Source: Piscicola geometra (taxonomy: Eukaryota > Annelida > Clitellata > Hirudinida > Piscicolidae). Taken from it: DNA of 64,000 nucleotides. Under the pieces are notes generated by a model, which saw nothing but the letters and a program-made list of their open reading frames with translations, had not been told where the DNA came from and did not search any database. The DNA lies in NCBI GenBank assembly GCA_943735955.1, contig OX030964.1, positions 812,575 through 876,574 of the forward strand, written 5' to 3'. Positions 15,095 to 27,700 of the stretch are shown here, one piece after another; position 1 is the stretch's first letter; every line of letters starts with the position of its first letter. The translations under genes were made by a program, and so were the position numbers.

Positions 15095-16689
15095 GCTTCC
15101 GGAGTACCCGATCCGACCGGGTACCCGCGGGTACCTGCGGAACTCCCGCGGGAACGGGAATGAAAATTAATTTCAGGACGGGAAAAGTCGAGAACCGGGA
15201 ATAGGTTTTTGGGACGGGAACGGGAATCAATATTCAAATCGGGAACGGGAAAAATCGGGAACGGGAATCAACTTTTAAATCGAAAACGGTAAAAACGGGA
15301 ATAAAAGTTATTGGGAGTGGATTTTTCAACAATTATACTTCAGCAGACTCCTAAGTATGGAAATCTCTATTTCATCGATACTCCGTACTTAAAATAAGTA
15401 TTAAATGCAATAGAAATGTATAACGAAGTCACCATTGCGTTGTCAACTTGTCAGATGAAATCTAACTGGTCAGTTATATTATTTTTATTTTATAAATTCA
15501 TACTTTGAATTTGAATTATTAATTTCCAGTTGAATGCTAAGTTGATCATTTTGACAAAAAAGATGCCCATTAATAATAATAATGACGAGCATTATTATAG
15601 TGGCGTATAACCCGAATGGGCTTCCAGGCCACTTAGGCTGCATATTTTCACTTGCGCCTTTGGGTTACTAGGGCATTGGTTGAACATGAACCTAGGACCT
15701 TTCATTATTGGTCAAGCCGAGACTCGTTGCCGACTCAGCTACCCGTTCATCCATTGATCTTATTCATATGGCAGCATTTCTGTTGCATCCCCCAGTATAA
15801 AAAAATAATATTTAAAAAGTTTGGGATAGAAAAAAAATGCCAAGACTTTCATTAGAGAAAATTTAAATTTATTTTGTACAGCCAGACGAAGCTCTAGTGA
15901 CGTTGAGAAAAAAAAGATGGTTATTTATACCCTATATGTTAGTTTTTATAGCGTAAAAATTATAATACATTTTTTTAACTATCAAATTATACGAATGATT
16001 TTATTTGTGCAGTTTTGGAGAATAAAAATGTTTTCAAAAAACATATTTCTAACGTTATTTAGGAATTAATAATAATGAACGAGGAAAAAGATTCAGAAGA
16101 GAATGAATTGTACAAATATTCACAATTACGTCCCACCAAAATTGAAGATTATAAAGATGTTAAATCTATTGAAGTAAAAAAAAATTCCAATACTACAAGA
16201 AGTAGCCAAAATTTTGTTTAGTATACCTGTGAAAGGAATTTGTCAACATATGGTCGTTTAACTTCTGACCCAATATTACCTAATTTGAAAGCTTAAACTT
16301 TTGACGGTTTAACCCGTATGAAAAGCAATAAAAACTTGATTGAATTACTCAAAAACAATGACCAACTCAATACTTTCATTTCAATAATAATTTGAAACTT
16401 AAATCGTGTTTTTTTTTGTTAAAAGAAATATTTTCTGACTTTCAAATAATGAACTTTAAGAAATGTTTGGACTAGTAAGTTTGGGACCGGTGAAAACAGC
16501 AGCAAAAATAAATAAATAAACAAAATGTTTGTTGTTGAAATGGGTCGAAACCGGGTCAAAAAGTTTCGGGAACGGGTCGGAACCGGGAATCGAGTTGCGG
16601 GAACGGGACGGAAATCAAAATTTTGGTAGCCCATCGGGAACGGGACGGGACGGGACTGGGAATGAAAAATCGTCCATGTCCGACCTCTA
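15095..16689. mobile_element. Non-autonomous hAT-like element, family E
   Basis: Both ends hold GGGAACGGGA-type subterminal repeats (15100-15300 and 16530-16670). The left end has a perfect 16-bp palindrome GGTACCCGCGGGTACC (15120-15135). The right end reads as an inverted TAGAGGTCGGACATG. A degraded hAT dimerisation segment is readable around 16190-16300. Internal blocks are shared with 5755-6055 and 58255-58560. No clean 8-bp target duplication was found. Confidence 0.55.
15600..15745 (-). repeat. tRNA-derived SINE-like sequence
   Basis: On the minus strand there is a box-A-like GTAGCTGAGTCGGCAACG followed about 45 bp later by a box-B-like GGTTCATGTTCAACC, the spacing of a class II tRNA promoter. 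It lies inside family E hAT sequence. It does not fold as an intact tRNA, so it is a SINE head or tRNA relic. Confidence 0.5.
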
Positions 16690-17260
16690 TTCCGAAGACG
16701 TCAATGTTGTGCTCCTCGCAGCCAACATTGATTTGTTGCAGCTTGTGGCGGTGTGTTGTGTCAGCCAAGGTTCTCACGTTGTAAAAGTGACTTTCCGGCT
16801 GGCAGTGGGGTCTCTCTTAGCCATTGCAGAGCAGGTCGGCAGCTGAGTTGAGCGACCTGCAACGGCTCTCTTGGCGCATGTAACGTCAGCAGGCAGAGTG
16901 GCAGACCTACCATCGCGACCCTTTTTATCCTGTGCGACGGTCGAGCCAGTATAGTGAACATATTGCTTGGATGTCATTTTGCAGTTACTGAAGCTTGGTT
17001 GCAAGCCCTCAGCTCAGGGTGTTTTTATCATGACACCATCATTAGCCTTTGATTACCCAAAACCTAGCCTGCAAGGCAGCAGGGCCGTTACCCTGGCTGG
17101 GAGACTGAAGGGGTAATAGCCCTTGTCTAAGGTGCTTCTCTGGACTAGTGGTAGAGTGGGGATGTCTTACTTTCCCGTGCAGATGTGACACCTGCCCACT
17201 GCTCTTGGGTCGGCCGTTGACACTCTAAGGTATTCATCCGCCTTTTGACAGCTTCCTTTT
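16690..17260 (+). repeat. Repeat carrying a possible BTB-like exon fragment (copy 2)
   Basis: The plus-strand counterpart of 2720-3055, with SEDVNVVLLAAN readable at about 16690-16730 and the same CAAG|GT end. It contains 290 bp (16778-17066) missing from the other copy. Its left edge abuts the hAT right end. Confidence 0.4.
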
Positions 17261-17429
17261 TTGTGCTGCAGGGTAACCCGAATAACCTCCCCACCAAAGA
17301 GTCTGAATAGTCAAGACAAGAAAGTGGGGAAGCCAGTTTAGTCGCCAACCGTCCGACCACGACACCGGCTGTACTAGCTTACGTGGTACTAGTAGCAGGT
17401 TATAACAGAACGTGACCTGACCATCCCAT

Positions 17430-17990
17430 CGATTCGCTACTCAGAAAGAATCAGGCAGGTTTCAGAACAGGTCGCAGCTGCATTCAGCAGATTCACATTC
17501 TGAGGAGGATTATGGATGGCACATACTTGCAAGACATCCCACTATTCATCACTTTCGTCGACTTCAAGAAAGCCTTCGACTCACGACCGAAATGTGATGT
17601 TTGCGATACTGCGACACTACGGAATGCCAGACTAAAGTTTTCAAGGCAATCAAGTTCTTTTACGACAAGTCGACCAGCCAAGTCTGCATACAAGGCCAGC
17701 TTTCTGCACATTTCAACATCTCTATAGGCGTCTTACAAGGTGATGTTTTGGCTCCGTTCCTATTCATTATCGTGATAGACTAAACATTCAAATTGTTTGC
17801 AAGTAAATTTAGATATGTCACCCACTCAAGAAAACCAAAAGAGGACAAGTGCGGGCAAACAACCAACCGCTCATTGCGCCACACAACTCGTTTGCCGGAT
17901 AGAGTTTGTGATCTCGCTTTTGCCGATGATATCGCCTTGCTCGTAAACGACCCATGGAGCACGGACGGTTGGACTGGAGATAAATGTTAA
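17430..17990 (+). mobile_element. RTE-like LINE reverse transcriptase fragment, broken
   Basis: Reading across three frames gives consecutive reverse transcriptase motifs: NQAGFRTGRSC (17450s), FITFVDFKKAFDS (17550s), GVLQGDVLAPFLF (17720s) and the catalytic box FADDIALL (17915-17940). At least two frameshifts and internal stops separate them. The first motifs and GVLQGD wording fit RTE-type elements. It is only the middle of the domain. Confidence 0.75.
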
Positions 17991-18343
17991 AAAGACCGAA
18001 TTAGTCTCTTCTCAGTATTTGTTAATTAAAAATATTTTTAACAATTATTTACATTCATTAAAATTAATAAAATTATATAAAAAGCACTTCTATTCCCGAT
18101 TATTCTTTTCCTCCTGGGAGCTCTAACCACATTTCTCATAAAACTCTGAAAGTTTCATGTCTTCTATTTGATATTTCTAATATAAGCTAAAAATAAGAAA
18201 CAAACACAACCAAATTTATTCAAATGCTATTTCGAGATTGAACGAAAAAAATATAGCAAACATTAGATAAAAGTATTAAATTTTATTCTTAAAGTTTCAA
18301 GGATCACGTATTAATCACGTATTTTTCCCTGAAAAGAAATTTT
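17991..18343. other. Unassigned AT-rich spacer
   Basis: No gene or repeat is seen. Confidence 0.4.
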
Positions 18344-18550
18344 TTGAAGATTTTTATTCTGAAGACTTTTTATCCGGAAATTTTAATCCGGAGGACTTTT
18401 CATCCGGAGGACTTTTTATCCGGAGGGCTTTTTATCCGGAGGACTTTTTATCTGGAGGACTTTTTATCCGGAGGACTTTTTATCCGGAGGACTTTTTATC
18501 CGGAAGACTTTTTATCCGAGGACTTTTCATCCGGAGGACCTTTTATCCTA
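18344..18550. repeat. 16-bp minisatellite CCGGAGGACTTTTTAT, about 12 copies
   Basis: Tandem 16-bp units with single-base variants. The chance plus-strand frame is not a gene. Confidence 0.93.
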
Positions 18551-19860
18551 GAACCTATATTAAGATAACATAAAATACCCTCTCTGCCTGTCCTCCTGTC
18601 TTTTCGTTTACTCAAATTTCCAAAAAAGATTGTTCGAATGTCTGACCGACTGGCAAATTCTTCTGCTAGTCTTTTTAAATCCAGACTGTAAAGTATATCC
18701 TGATGTGTATGACAAACGGCCAGTGAATTCAAGCGAGGCTGTGTCATAGTTGCACGCAACCAAGTCTTAATACGCTGCAAAGCATTCAAAGATCTTTCTG
18801 CAGAACATGACGTTATTGGACACACAAGCACCAGCCTGATCAATCTTTCAACCTAAGGAAACAGATGTCTTACTTCCGTGATCATAGCTTGCATTATTTT
18901 TTGCGTTTGTGCTAAAGTTCATTCTGGTCTTTAAACATAGCTAACTGTGAACAAAGACCAGTTTCATTTAACTCACGATACTGCTTGCAAATATCATGGT
19001 TCACTTCACCAGTTAGCAACATTGTCTCCAGCTGCAAGTATGAACGCAAGCCAGGAGAATCTCGATTGAACCTTTCTGTGAGTTGCATGATTGCAATGTC
19101 TATGGCAGCATAATATGCTGCTCGATTATGTTCCTCTGGTGTTGTTGCTCGATAAGCTGGGCCTAGCCCACAATACTTTTGTGGTGGCTTTTGCACCCGA
19201 GGTACAGCAATCGGCTCGAGATCATATGCCAAAACCATACTGTTGACATCTCTAAAAATGGCGTTAAACTGTTCATCTGATCGTAGTTCCACTGAACTTT
19301 GCGCTTGCTGACTGCAACGACTTGTTTAACTGTTCCAGAAGTGAAAACACCAAAAAAACTACCTTGAGGGCCAGTGCAGTAGTGCCCTGTTGAAAAAAGA
19401 CCTCAAGTGTGCAGAACAGTGGAAAAACAATGCAAGCGGATGTTCACGGCTGATAACCGTTATATTGGCCGTTCATGTTAGCAGTGCCGTCATAAGTCTG
19501 AGCTCTTAGTTTTTCTATGGGTAGCATAATTCTTATCTCAACATCTTTTACTACAGCTGATAATGTTTTCTGATCGTGTCTAGTGGGCTGAATAAACCAA
19601 TAAACTGTTCATTTACATTTAGGGTTTCATCAACATAATGAATGCATATCGATTCCTGCTCTAACCCATTGCAGTCTTGTGTGCCGTCAACCACAACACC
19701 GAACTGGCTTGATTCGGCATTAACAGTGCACACTGTATTTCTAACGATAAAATGAGCTAAAAGCCTCAGCATTTTTTTTTTGCAGTCAAGCGATATCAAA
19801 CTTGTAGTTTGATTTAACCACAACTTTAGTTAATGTTCGAGGCCTTTTGAAATTCATTAA
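18551..19860 (-). mobile_element. hAT transposase remnant, ZMYM/DUF4371-like
   Basis: Minus strand, 5' to 3': 19823-19551 has GVVVDGTQDCNGLEQES, the early catalytic region of DUF4371-type hATs; 19292-18912 is the central helical part; 18843-18600 has PITSCSAERSLNALQRIKTW, the C-terminal dimerisation motif. Stops and frameshifts separate the blocks, so it is dead. Termini were not resolved. Confidence 0.8.
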
Positions 19861-20755
19861 CTTTGGTTCATCTAAAAAATTGAAAGGGTCGTTATTGAAG
19901 TAGACCTTAGAACCCCCCTATGAATATCGACCATGCAAAATAAGTAGCGCAATATGAATGATTTTTTAAATAAATATGTAAATCTGTCTGCTTGCGAAAA
20001 TTGAAAAAGCAGAAATTTAATTGTATAAATATAATTTATTAATTTAAATCCATAAATAAATAAAAAAGAGTAGGTGGACGAGTATTTGAGTAAGCAAAGA
20101 ATAATTTTGCTTCAGGCAGCTATCACTATAACTCCGACTACCCAAAATATGTTGCTGAATAAAAATTATGTTTCATGCTATGGTTGAAGATTATGCTTGT
20201 ATTAAGATAGTAGATGAGAAATTATTGTATTTGAAAAACTGAGAGGGGTCCATGTTAAGATGGACCCCAGGACCCCCCTAGCCTCGCTGCCCATACATAC
20301 TCACAATGTATTACTGTATAAGCATTTTGTATCCCATGGTTGACGATTAGGCTCGTATCAAAACTAGAGTTGAGAAATGTGTATTATAAGAGTGAGGGGG
20401 TTCTTTGAAAGGTGGACCCCAGGACCCCCTCAGGATTCCCGCCTACGCCATAATGATAAAAAAAAATAAGTAAAGGTGTATTTCAGAAAGCAAAGAATAT
20501 TTTGTTTTAGACAGCTATCACTATAACTACACATACTCACAATGTATTACTGTAAACAAATTTTTTTAATGCCATGGATGACGAATGTGCTCATATCAAA
20601 ATATAAATTTTTAAATACAAAAAGAAGAAAAAAGTGGGGGGTCCTATTAATGTGGACCCTCCCCCCTTCCCCCCCACTAAAAAAAATAGGGGGTCCTGGG
20701 GTCAGGACCGCCGCCCATGATCTTTCAAGCCGCTTGCATCTCAATTTTGCTCTAC
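19861..20755. repeat. Degenerate repeated blocks with GGACCCCAGGACCCCC
   Basis: Three to four irregular units of about 170-230 bp share ACATACTCACAATGTATTAC, ATGGTTGACGATTAGGCTCG and a GGGGTCC...GGACCCC inverted motif. A related block lies at 50390-50640. It is probably transposon end material, perhaps belonging to the adjacent hAT. Confidence 0.5.
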
Positions 20756-21225
20756 GCTAATGATAATCTTATTAAACTTCACTGGCTTCCTATAGATTTT
20801 AGAATTTCCTTCAAAATAGACATCACTACATTCAAAATTCTTCAAACTTCAATACCTCATATCTCAGCAAACCCATAACTAACAAAACATCAAACAAACA
20901 ACTGCGTTCATCTTCATCTCTTCTTCTCAACCAAGAATCCACTACAAACAAAATCTCAAAAAGAGCATTCCGTCACGCAGCTCCAACAACTTGGAATGCC
21001 CTTCCACCTGCTTTTCGCAACATCAACAGAGTTTCGACTGAAAAATCATTATTTTAACTTAGCTTATCACTCATAATAATTACTCCATGCTACTCTTTGC
21101 TTTTCTTTTCATAACATTACTATTATAATTACTTTTATTTATTTATTGCATTACGACGTAGTGAGAGAGCTTCAGTTGCGTTCCCGGGCGCTATACAAAA
21201 ACGAAAAATATTATTATTATTAAAT
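20756..21225 (+). mobile_element. L2-like LINE 3' end
   Basis: Begins with LLKLHWLPIDFRISFKI, the hallmark C-terminal region of L2/CR1-type reverse transcriptases, then APTTWNALPPAFR. It ends with GGCGCTATACAAAAA and an (ATT)n tail. It is 5'-truncated and has internal stops. Confidence 0.75.
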
Positions 21226-21254
21226 CGTGGGCTGAAAACAAAAATATTTGGAGT

Positions 21255-21402
21255 CATTTTGAAATATCAAATATCTGAAGTATCAAATATCTAAAATATC
21301 AAATATCTGAAATATCAAATATCTGAAATATCAAATATCTGAAATATCAAATATCTGAAATATCAAATATCTAAAATATCAAATATCTGAAATATCAAAC
21401 CA
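21255..21402. repeat. 16-bp minisatellite ATATCTGAAATATCAA, about 9 copies
   Basis: Tandem units with G/A variants, ending just before the Ginger-like element. Confidence 0.93.
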
Positions 21403-22107
21403 AAAGTTTCACGATTTGTGATTTGTTTTTTAGTGTAAATGTTCCATCCAAAGTCGCTGTCCCGTCCAAAGATACATTTTGCATGCGTAATTAGACTATT
21501 TTTAGCTATTTGGACCAAACTAGAATTTGAGTTTGAATTTGATAGTGTTAAGAAAAGTTGCAATCGAGAATTTGAGTTTTAATTTGATAGTGTTAAGAAA
21601 AGTTGCGATCATTTTCAAAAGAAAGTGTTAAATAAGTTAAGATAAGATAGTATAAGATGGATAATCAAAAACAAATTTATTTAGATTTTTGCCGAGTCAA
21701 ATATTTAAATTTAAACAATACTATAGGTAGAAAAACAATAGGTAAAGAAAAAGGAGATAAAATTAAAAGATGTCTAAAAAAAGAAGAAAAATTCTCTAAA
21801 GTCTTTAATAGATGGTTCAAGACCCGAGGGTTCCAGCTTATTTCCCATGCAGCTTTGGGACTTGAGGACGTACTTTGTCTACCCTCAAAATCTCAATTGT
21901 CATTGTGATTTTATTATCTTTTTTAAATATAATTTTTTAATGAATAAATATTTTTGCAGAATGCCAATGACAGGACCATAATGTCTTCCTGGAAGCCTGT
22001 TGCTTTTGTCGAGGACTTTTTTGATATAATTCATGAAGTGCACATGAGTAAAGGTCATATGGGCATCAGAAAAAGACAGCTGATGAGGTGTCTAAGTTGT
22101 ATGACTG

Positions 22108-24099
22108 CAGGGCTCGCGCTGTCCAGGGCCACCGGGGCCAATGGCCCTACTTTTTCAAAATTGGTCCGAAAGAATCCTGATTGGCCCCAATGATTTTTTT
22201 TTCCAACATTTTCTTTTCTTTTTTTTTTATTTTGAAATTTTTTAGATGTTTCTTTGTCTAATAGAATGTCGCGGGAAGAAGTGTTATTGAAAAGTTGAGC
22301 CAATCAAAATTAGCCTCGTGTTTTAAATCCGGTCATTCGCGTGCAGACTATATCAATCTATATAAGCTTCTGTCAATCTATATAATACGTGTTGTATAGC
22401 ATACTTTGTAATACCGTTAGATCATTAAAGTCGCGTGAAATTAAACTTTAATTATTAAAGAGATATTAAAAAAGCTTTTACTAAGAAATCTGTCAAATGC
22501 CTTTCCCAAGTGGTTCTCAAGATAGAAAAGAGTCAAGCCAAAAAGAAAAAAAACAGAGCATTTCAACAGACATGGAAAATTAATAACAATTGGCTCCGCT
22601 TTGACAATATGAAAAATGTAATGTATGAAGGTGCAAAATAAAAACTCTTTTACTTTTGGATGTATTAATATTAATAAAAACTCAGTGTTGAGACATGCGA
22701 GTTCTAAAGGTAACTGTTAATAAAATTGCATAATTTAGCTCAATTATTTCTTCATTATAAGTATTTAAAATGAAAATTACCTGCGTTCACTTTTTTAATA
22801 ATCTTAGCTGTCGGCGCCAGCAAGCAATCAGTGTTCATGGTTTCTGCCTGTGAAGTGGCCTTTGGCAAGAATGAAGCAGCGATAACTGCAGCACTCAAAG
22901 GTGTATACTTTGCTGCTAAGCAGAATCTCGCTAGTTCTGGGATTCCTGCTTTAAATGCTCATTGCATAGAACAGGGTGTCACATCCCTAGCATGTCTAAG
23001 GGTTGACTTTTGAAGAAAAGTCAGGAAAATCTTTAAGTCTTTATAAACCAATAACAACCTTCAAGTTTTTGTACATTGCTCACTTTTTGTGTGATGTGCT
23101 CAAGCCTATTTCTATATTGTCCAAAATGTACCAAAAGAAAGACTTGGCTTATTCTGAGATTGCACCCCTTTTAACAGCAACTATTCAGACTTTAGAGTAC
23201 ATGTTAAAAACTAAGTCAGGCCCCATGATGCAGAAGTTTTTAAAGCTTATACCTGACATTCCAAAGCCTGATGAATTTGGTCTGTGTCTTTTTGATTATG
23301 AAGGTCACACTATTTGAGACAGTGTGAAACAGAGGACTGAAGCTGAGCCTGTATGCAGAAAGTTTGTTGAAAACATGATAAAAAACCTCAATAGTTGGTT
23401 TTCAGACGAGGATGGGTCTGTATTAACAGCAATGAACAATTTTTTTGATCTTAGTATTTCAGTTTCCGAAATACACTCAGACATAGAAAGAGTATCTGAG
23501 TACCTAGAGGCTGTGGGTATCGAGTGCACACAACCTGAACTACTCAGCTTCGCCAACTTCACTCGAGCCAGCCATAGCTCTGGTAATAAGTCAGTCACTG
23601 ACATAAAATCTACAACTAATTTGTCCATTAAAAACTCTAATTTTTATCCAGCATCAGCGGAAACTGCCAAACGATTGTTACTATCGCCAGTATCAACTGT
23701 AGAGTGTGAAAGAGGATTCAGTAGACAAAACTTAATAAAATTTGACTTGATAAATATTATAAATATATATATTATATCAGTTTGAATATGCATAAACCAG
23801 TTTTTTTAACATTACATTTATATTTGTCTAAAAGATTCTCTATAAATTATAGCTATAATCCGTGTTAACTTGTAATGAATAAATTTAATGTCTTAAAAAA
23901 ATACTTAACGTTCACTTTATACAAATAAAACTAAAAATTAGAATAATTATAAAACGAAGAAGACACTTTCTATGTGGGGGGTTTATTGATTTGAAGCCGA
24001 CTAGGAGCTTATTGAGGGTGAGTTTAAAAATAAGTGCGCCTTATACATGGGACTTTAAAAAAATTGGCCCCACAAAATTTTGACCCAGCGCGGGCCCTG
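22108..24099 (+). mobile_element. hAT transposon nested in the Ginger-like element
   Basis: Terminal inverted repeats CAGGGCTCGCGCTG and (reversed) CAGGGCCCGCGCTGGG. TGACTG is repeated at both outer flanks, consistent with a decayed 8-bp duplication. It carries transposase pieces on the plus strand: 22831-23010, 23003-23317 and 23324-23740, the last with SPVSTVECERGFSRQN, the C-terminal dimerisation motif of ZNF862-like hATs. Stops break it. Confidence 0.88.
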
Positions 24100-24523
24100 T
24101 GACTGTGTGCTTAGATGTGCCATAGACAAATATGTTGCTCTTTGCCTTACATGTCAATTAATTTGTTTTATTATTTTTGAAATTCATTTGTATTACATTT
24201 CTAAAATTTATTTTATTAAATTTCTGAGAGTTATTGGTATTAAATTTTATATATAATTTTTATGACATTTTTTATATGCTTTTTATTACATTTTATATCT
24301 TTTTACAGGATTAATTTGTTTTATTATTTCTGACATTTATTTGTATAAAATTTTTGATAATTATTGGTATTAAATATTGGAATTGGAATAAAATAAAACT
24401 TCAAAAGAATTATTAATTCTAATTAATATTTTTAGTTTGAAAATTCTATTATTTAAAATTTTATAATTATTTTTTAATAATAATAGTATTTAACATCTAA
24501 ATAATTGTTTTCAGCTTGAAAAT

Positions 24524-24529
24524 TTTATT
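24524..24529 (-). promoter_or_regulatory. First AATAAA downstream of the BPI-family gene
   Basis: On the minus strand no AATAAA lies between the stop codon at 24775 and the transposon edge at 24678. The first canonical signal is here, about 245 bp past the stop and inside the Ginger-like element. Use as the real poly(A) signal is inference. Confidence 0.4.
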
Positions 24530-24774
24530 AAAATAATATTTAAAAAAACTTTGGGTTTAGATAGACCCTCATTATTTATGTGAATTCGCAAATTCTAGTT
24601 TGGTCCAAATAGCTAAAAATAGTCTAGTTACGCATGCAAAATGTATCTTTGGACGGGACAGCGACTTTGGATGGAACATAAATATGATGTTCGGTGGAAA
24701 AGCACCTTCAAACAATCCAGGCTCTCCTAATAGTCACTGCTTTCCTAAAGCTTTCTTAATGGGCTTTGCATTTC

Positions 24775-27700
24775 TCAAAAACCAAACTTCAAGTCACTGG
24801 AAAACTGGATGCTTCCATTCCGGACCTCCAAGCTGCTGTTCACCAGTTTGACACAGTCGCCCAACCGAATGGCTTGACCTTCCCTGCCGAGTCTGTTCAG
24901 TTCCGGCAGGAGGAAGTAGTCGAGGGCCATGTTCGAGAGTGAGTGGGCGCCAGGCACGATGCCGATGTGGCTCCTCGTTGAGGTGACGTCGAAGGCCTTC
25001 TTCTCGACCCGCCACTGCACACGACCGTCGTCCGAGAGGTGCACGTCAAGCAGGAAGATCGCTGTGAAGACGTAAGTGACCAGTCGCATGTTGTCGTCAT
25101 CGTTGCTTGCGTTCAAGGAGACCTTCGGGTTGTTGATTGTGATAATAATAATAATAATTATTACTATTATTAATATTTTGTATTATTACTAGAGCTATGC
25201 TTCAATCTACGTTAACTTTCGATTAACGCGTTAATCAATTAGCGACCGTTAAAATTTTTAACGCCGTTAAATATTTTAACGTCTTAGAAAAATTAAATGG
25301 ATTTAACAATTTTAATGCATTTAACAATTTTAATCATTTAACAATTTTAATGCATTTAACAATTTTAATGCATTTAACAATTTTAATGCATTTAACAATT
25401 TTAATGCATTTAACAATTTTAATGCATTTAACAATTTTAATGCATTTAACAATTTTAATGCATTTAACAATTTTAATGCATTTAACAATTTTAATGCATT
25501 TAACAATTTTAATGCATTTAACAATTTTAATGCATTTAACAATTTTAATGCATTTAACAATTTTAATCCAAATTAAACTCTTCTTTGCTTTTTTAGTTAC
25601 ATTGTCAGCAATGACGATGCAACTGATGATTGTGAAATATATCAACAAATTAATGAAAAAGAGGACCAAACAAGGCACAAGAAGATTTAAACAAAGTAGT
25701 GGAATGGAGTCTGCAATGGGACCTGAGACTTCATCCACATAAACGTAAATTATTGAAAATATACAGAAGTAAAAAAAAATAAAAAGTTTATTCTATGCAG
25801 GATTAGGAAGTGGGTCAGGTAGTATAAGGGATTATAGAGTATAAAAAAGACTTTGAAGTAAGTTCGCACATGAAAAAAATTGCATAATCGTTAAAAATTT
25901 TCTCATCCCTTGTAGATTTGCAATAGAACTTCTAGGGGGTGTAAAATATGTAGCATGTTCACTAGTTTTACCTGCAATTTGTCACCTTAGAGTTCAGAAG
26001 ATGATCCAGGTTATGTCATTCGTTTTATATATATATAAATTTCCAAACCGGAGCAGAAAAAGTTTAATCAAAATATCCAATAGTTAAGAATTGCCAGACC
26101 ATTAGACCCCCGATTTATAAACTTAAAATGTCTTCAAAACTATGAAAGAGAAGCAACGTGGAAATGGTTGGAGAAACTATCAGAAGAAAACGACTTCCAA
26201 AACTATGCAGCCTTCACCAAACAAGCGACTACGAACTTATGTAGCTTCAGATTCTGAAGATGAAGATTCTTCAATGATGACAAAGCAGTGATTTTCCAGT
26301 TCGGATTTTTCAGTTTAAGTTCAAGTTACAGTTATGAAACATTTAATTTTTCAGTTACTATTTAAGTTACAGTTATGCAAATTTTAATTTTTCAGTTACT
26401 ATTTCAATTTTAGTTATTTTTATTAGCTACAGTTACAGTTACAGTTAATCAAGATGGAGAAAAAATGAATTTTTATTTATAATACAGCCAAAATGAATGT
26501 TTAAAAGTCAAAATATATAAAAGATATAGAAATATATTATTAATGATAAACGCTGTTATTTTCATAAATGTCTTCAATTCCAGATTTTTGCTGAGGCCAT
26601 TTTTTCCCCTGCAGTTAGGTCTCCGCATACTTAAAACACCCTTTCCACATACGCTTGTGAAGCGGAAGCTGAAACAATGTCTTGCGCAAAAGAAGCAAAT
26701 AATCTAGGGTACTCAATAATTTAAGTGCTAACATTTCTTCTGTATGTGGGTGAGACACAGATGAACATTTAGCAGGACTTGAATTGCACGACGCATTGAT
26801 GGATTATAAAAAGTTACTGAGATCCCGAGACATGAAAGTGTAAGACCCTTCTTAGTCCAGCAATCCATGCTAATGACAAAGCGATGTCCAGTTTGAAGAT
26901 CATTACGAATTCGATCTTCTACATTGTTCTTAAATTCTTTTATCAAATAAATCATTTTCTCTTAACCTAAATGATAGAAATTGCATATCTTTACGACTGT
27001 TTAATTGAAATCATTTAAATGGCTTATAAATTATGCTCATAACATGGTAAATAATATCAAAAATGTAAATACGTAAATAATTATTAACTTTCTCATTATC
27101 ATTATCATCCTCTTCTGAAACCTGACATTCGCTTTTGTCGCATGAAGCTTCGTAAATAAAATAGGTCCATACGGCATTTTCTTGTTTTCTGCCGTTATTA
27201 ACCTTAAAAATTTCATAAAAATTTGTATAATTCCACTGGTCAAAAAAATTTAACTATGTAAACACTAAATTAATATAATCGGACTCGAAGAATAAAATAA
27301 ATAAATCCTATTATTGCTCAAAAACGTGCATCCGCCAATGTTTTATCTTGTAGCGCTTCCCATTTTTAAGTAGATATTTTTTAGTTACTATTCAGTTTGT
27401 ATTCTTATTTTTCAGTTTCTATTTCAGTTACAGTTATGCATTGAATTACAGTTACAGTTAAAGTTACAGTTAACTGAATCATATTTTTCAGTTAATTGAC
27501 CATTTCAGTTACAGTTACAGTTAACTGGAACAACACTGTGACAAAGTCAATAATTCAACGCTATAGAACACAATCTGACATAGGCTTTGAGAGTTGTCTT
27601 CTTGTTTGGTGGCAACAACACAAAGGGACATATCAGTCTCTTGCGAAACTGGCAAGAAAGTACTTGTCATCTCCTGCAAGTACAGTTCCATGTGAACGTC

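Larger units (their letters stand above)
21440..24678 (+). mobile_element. Ginger-like DNA transposon with ~100-bp TIRs, split by an hAT
   Basis: The ends are near-perfect inverted repeats of about 100 bp (21440-21537 and 24595-24678), beginning TGTTCCATCC and ending GGATGGAACA. A 4-bp duplication TAAA flanks them (21436-21439 and 24679-24682). TGT...ACA ends with 4-bp duplications are the Ginger pattern as I recall it. A frame at 21657-21908 and 21954-22100 resembles the N-terminal part of KRBA2-like integrase proteins (RWFKTRGFQ; VAFVEDFFDIIHEVH), and it resumes after the hAT with KYVALCLTCQ (24128-24160). Without the hAT the element is about 1.25 kb and lacks the catalytic DDE core. Confidence 0.75.
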
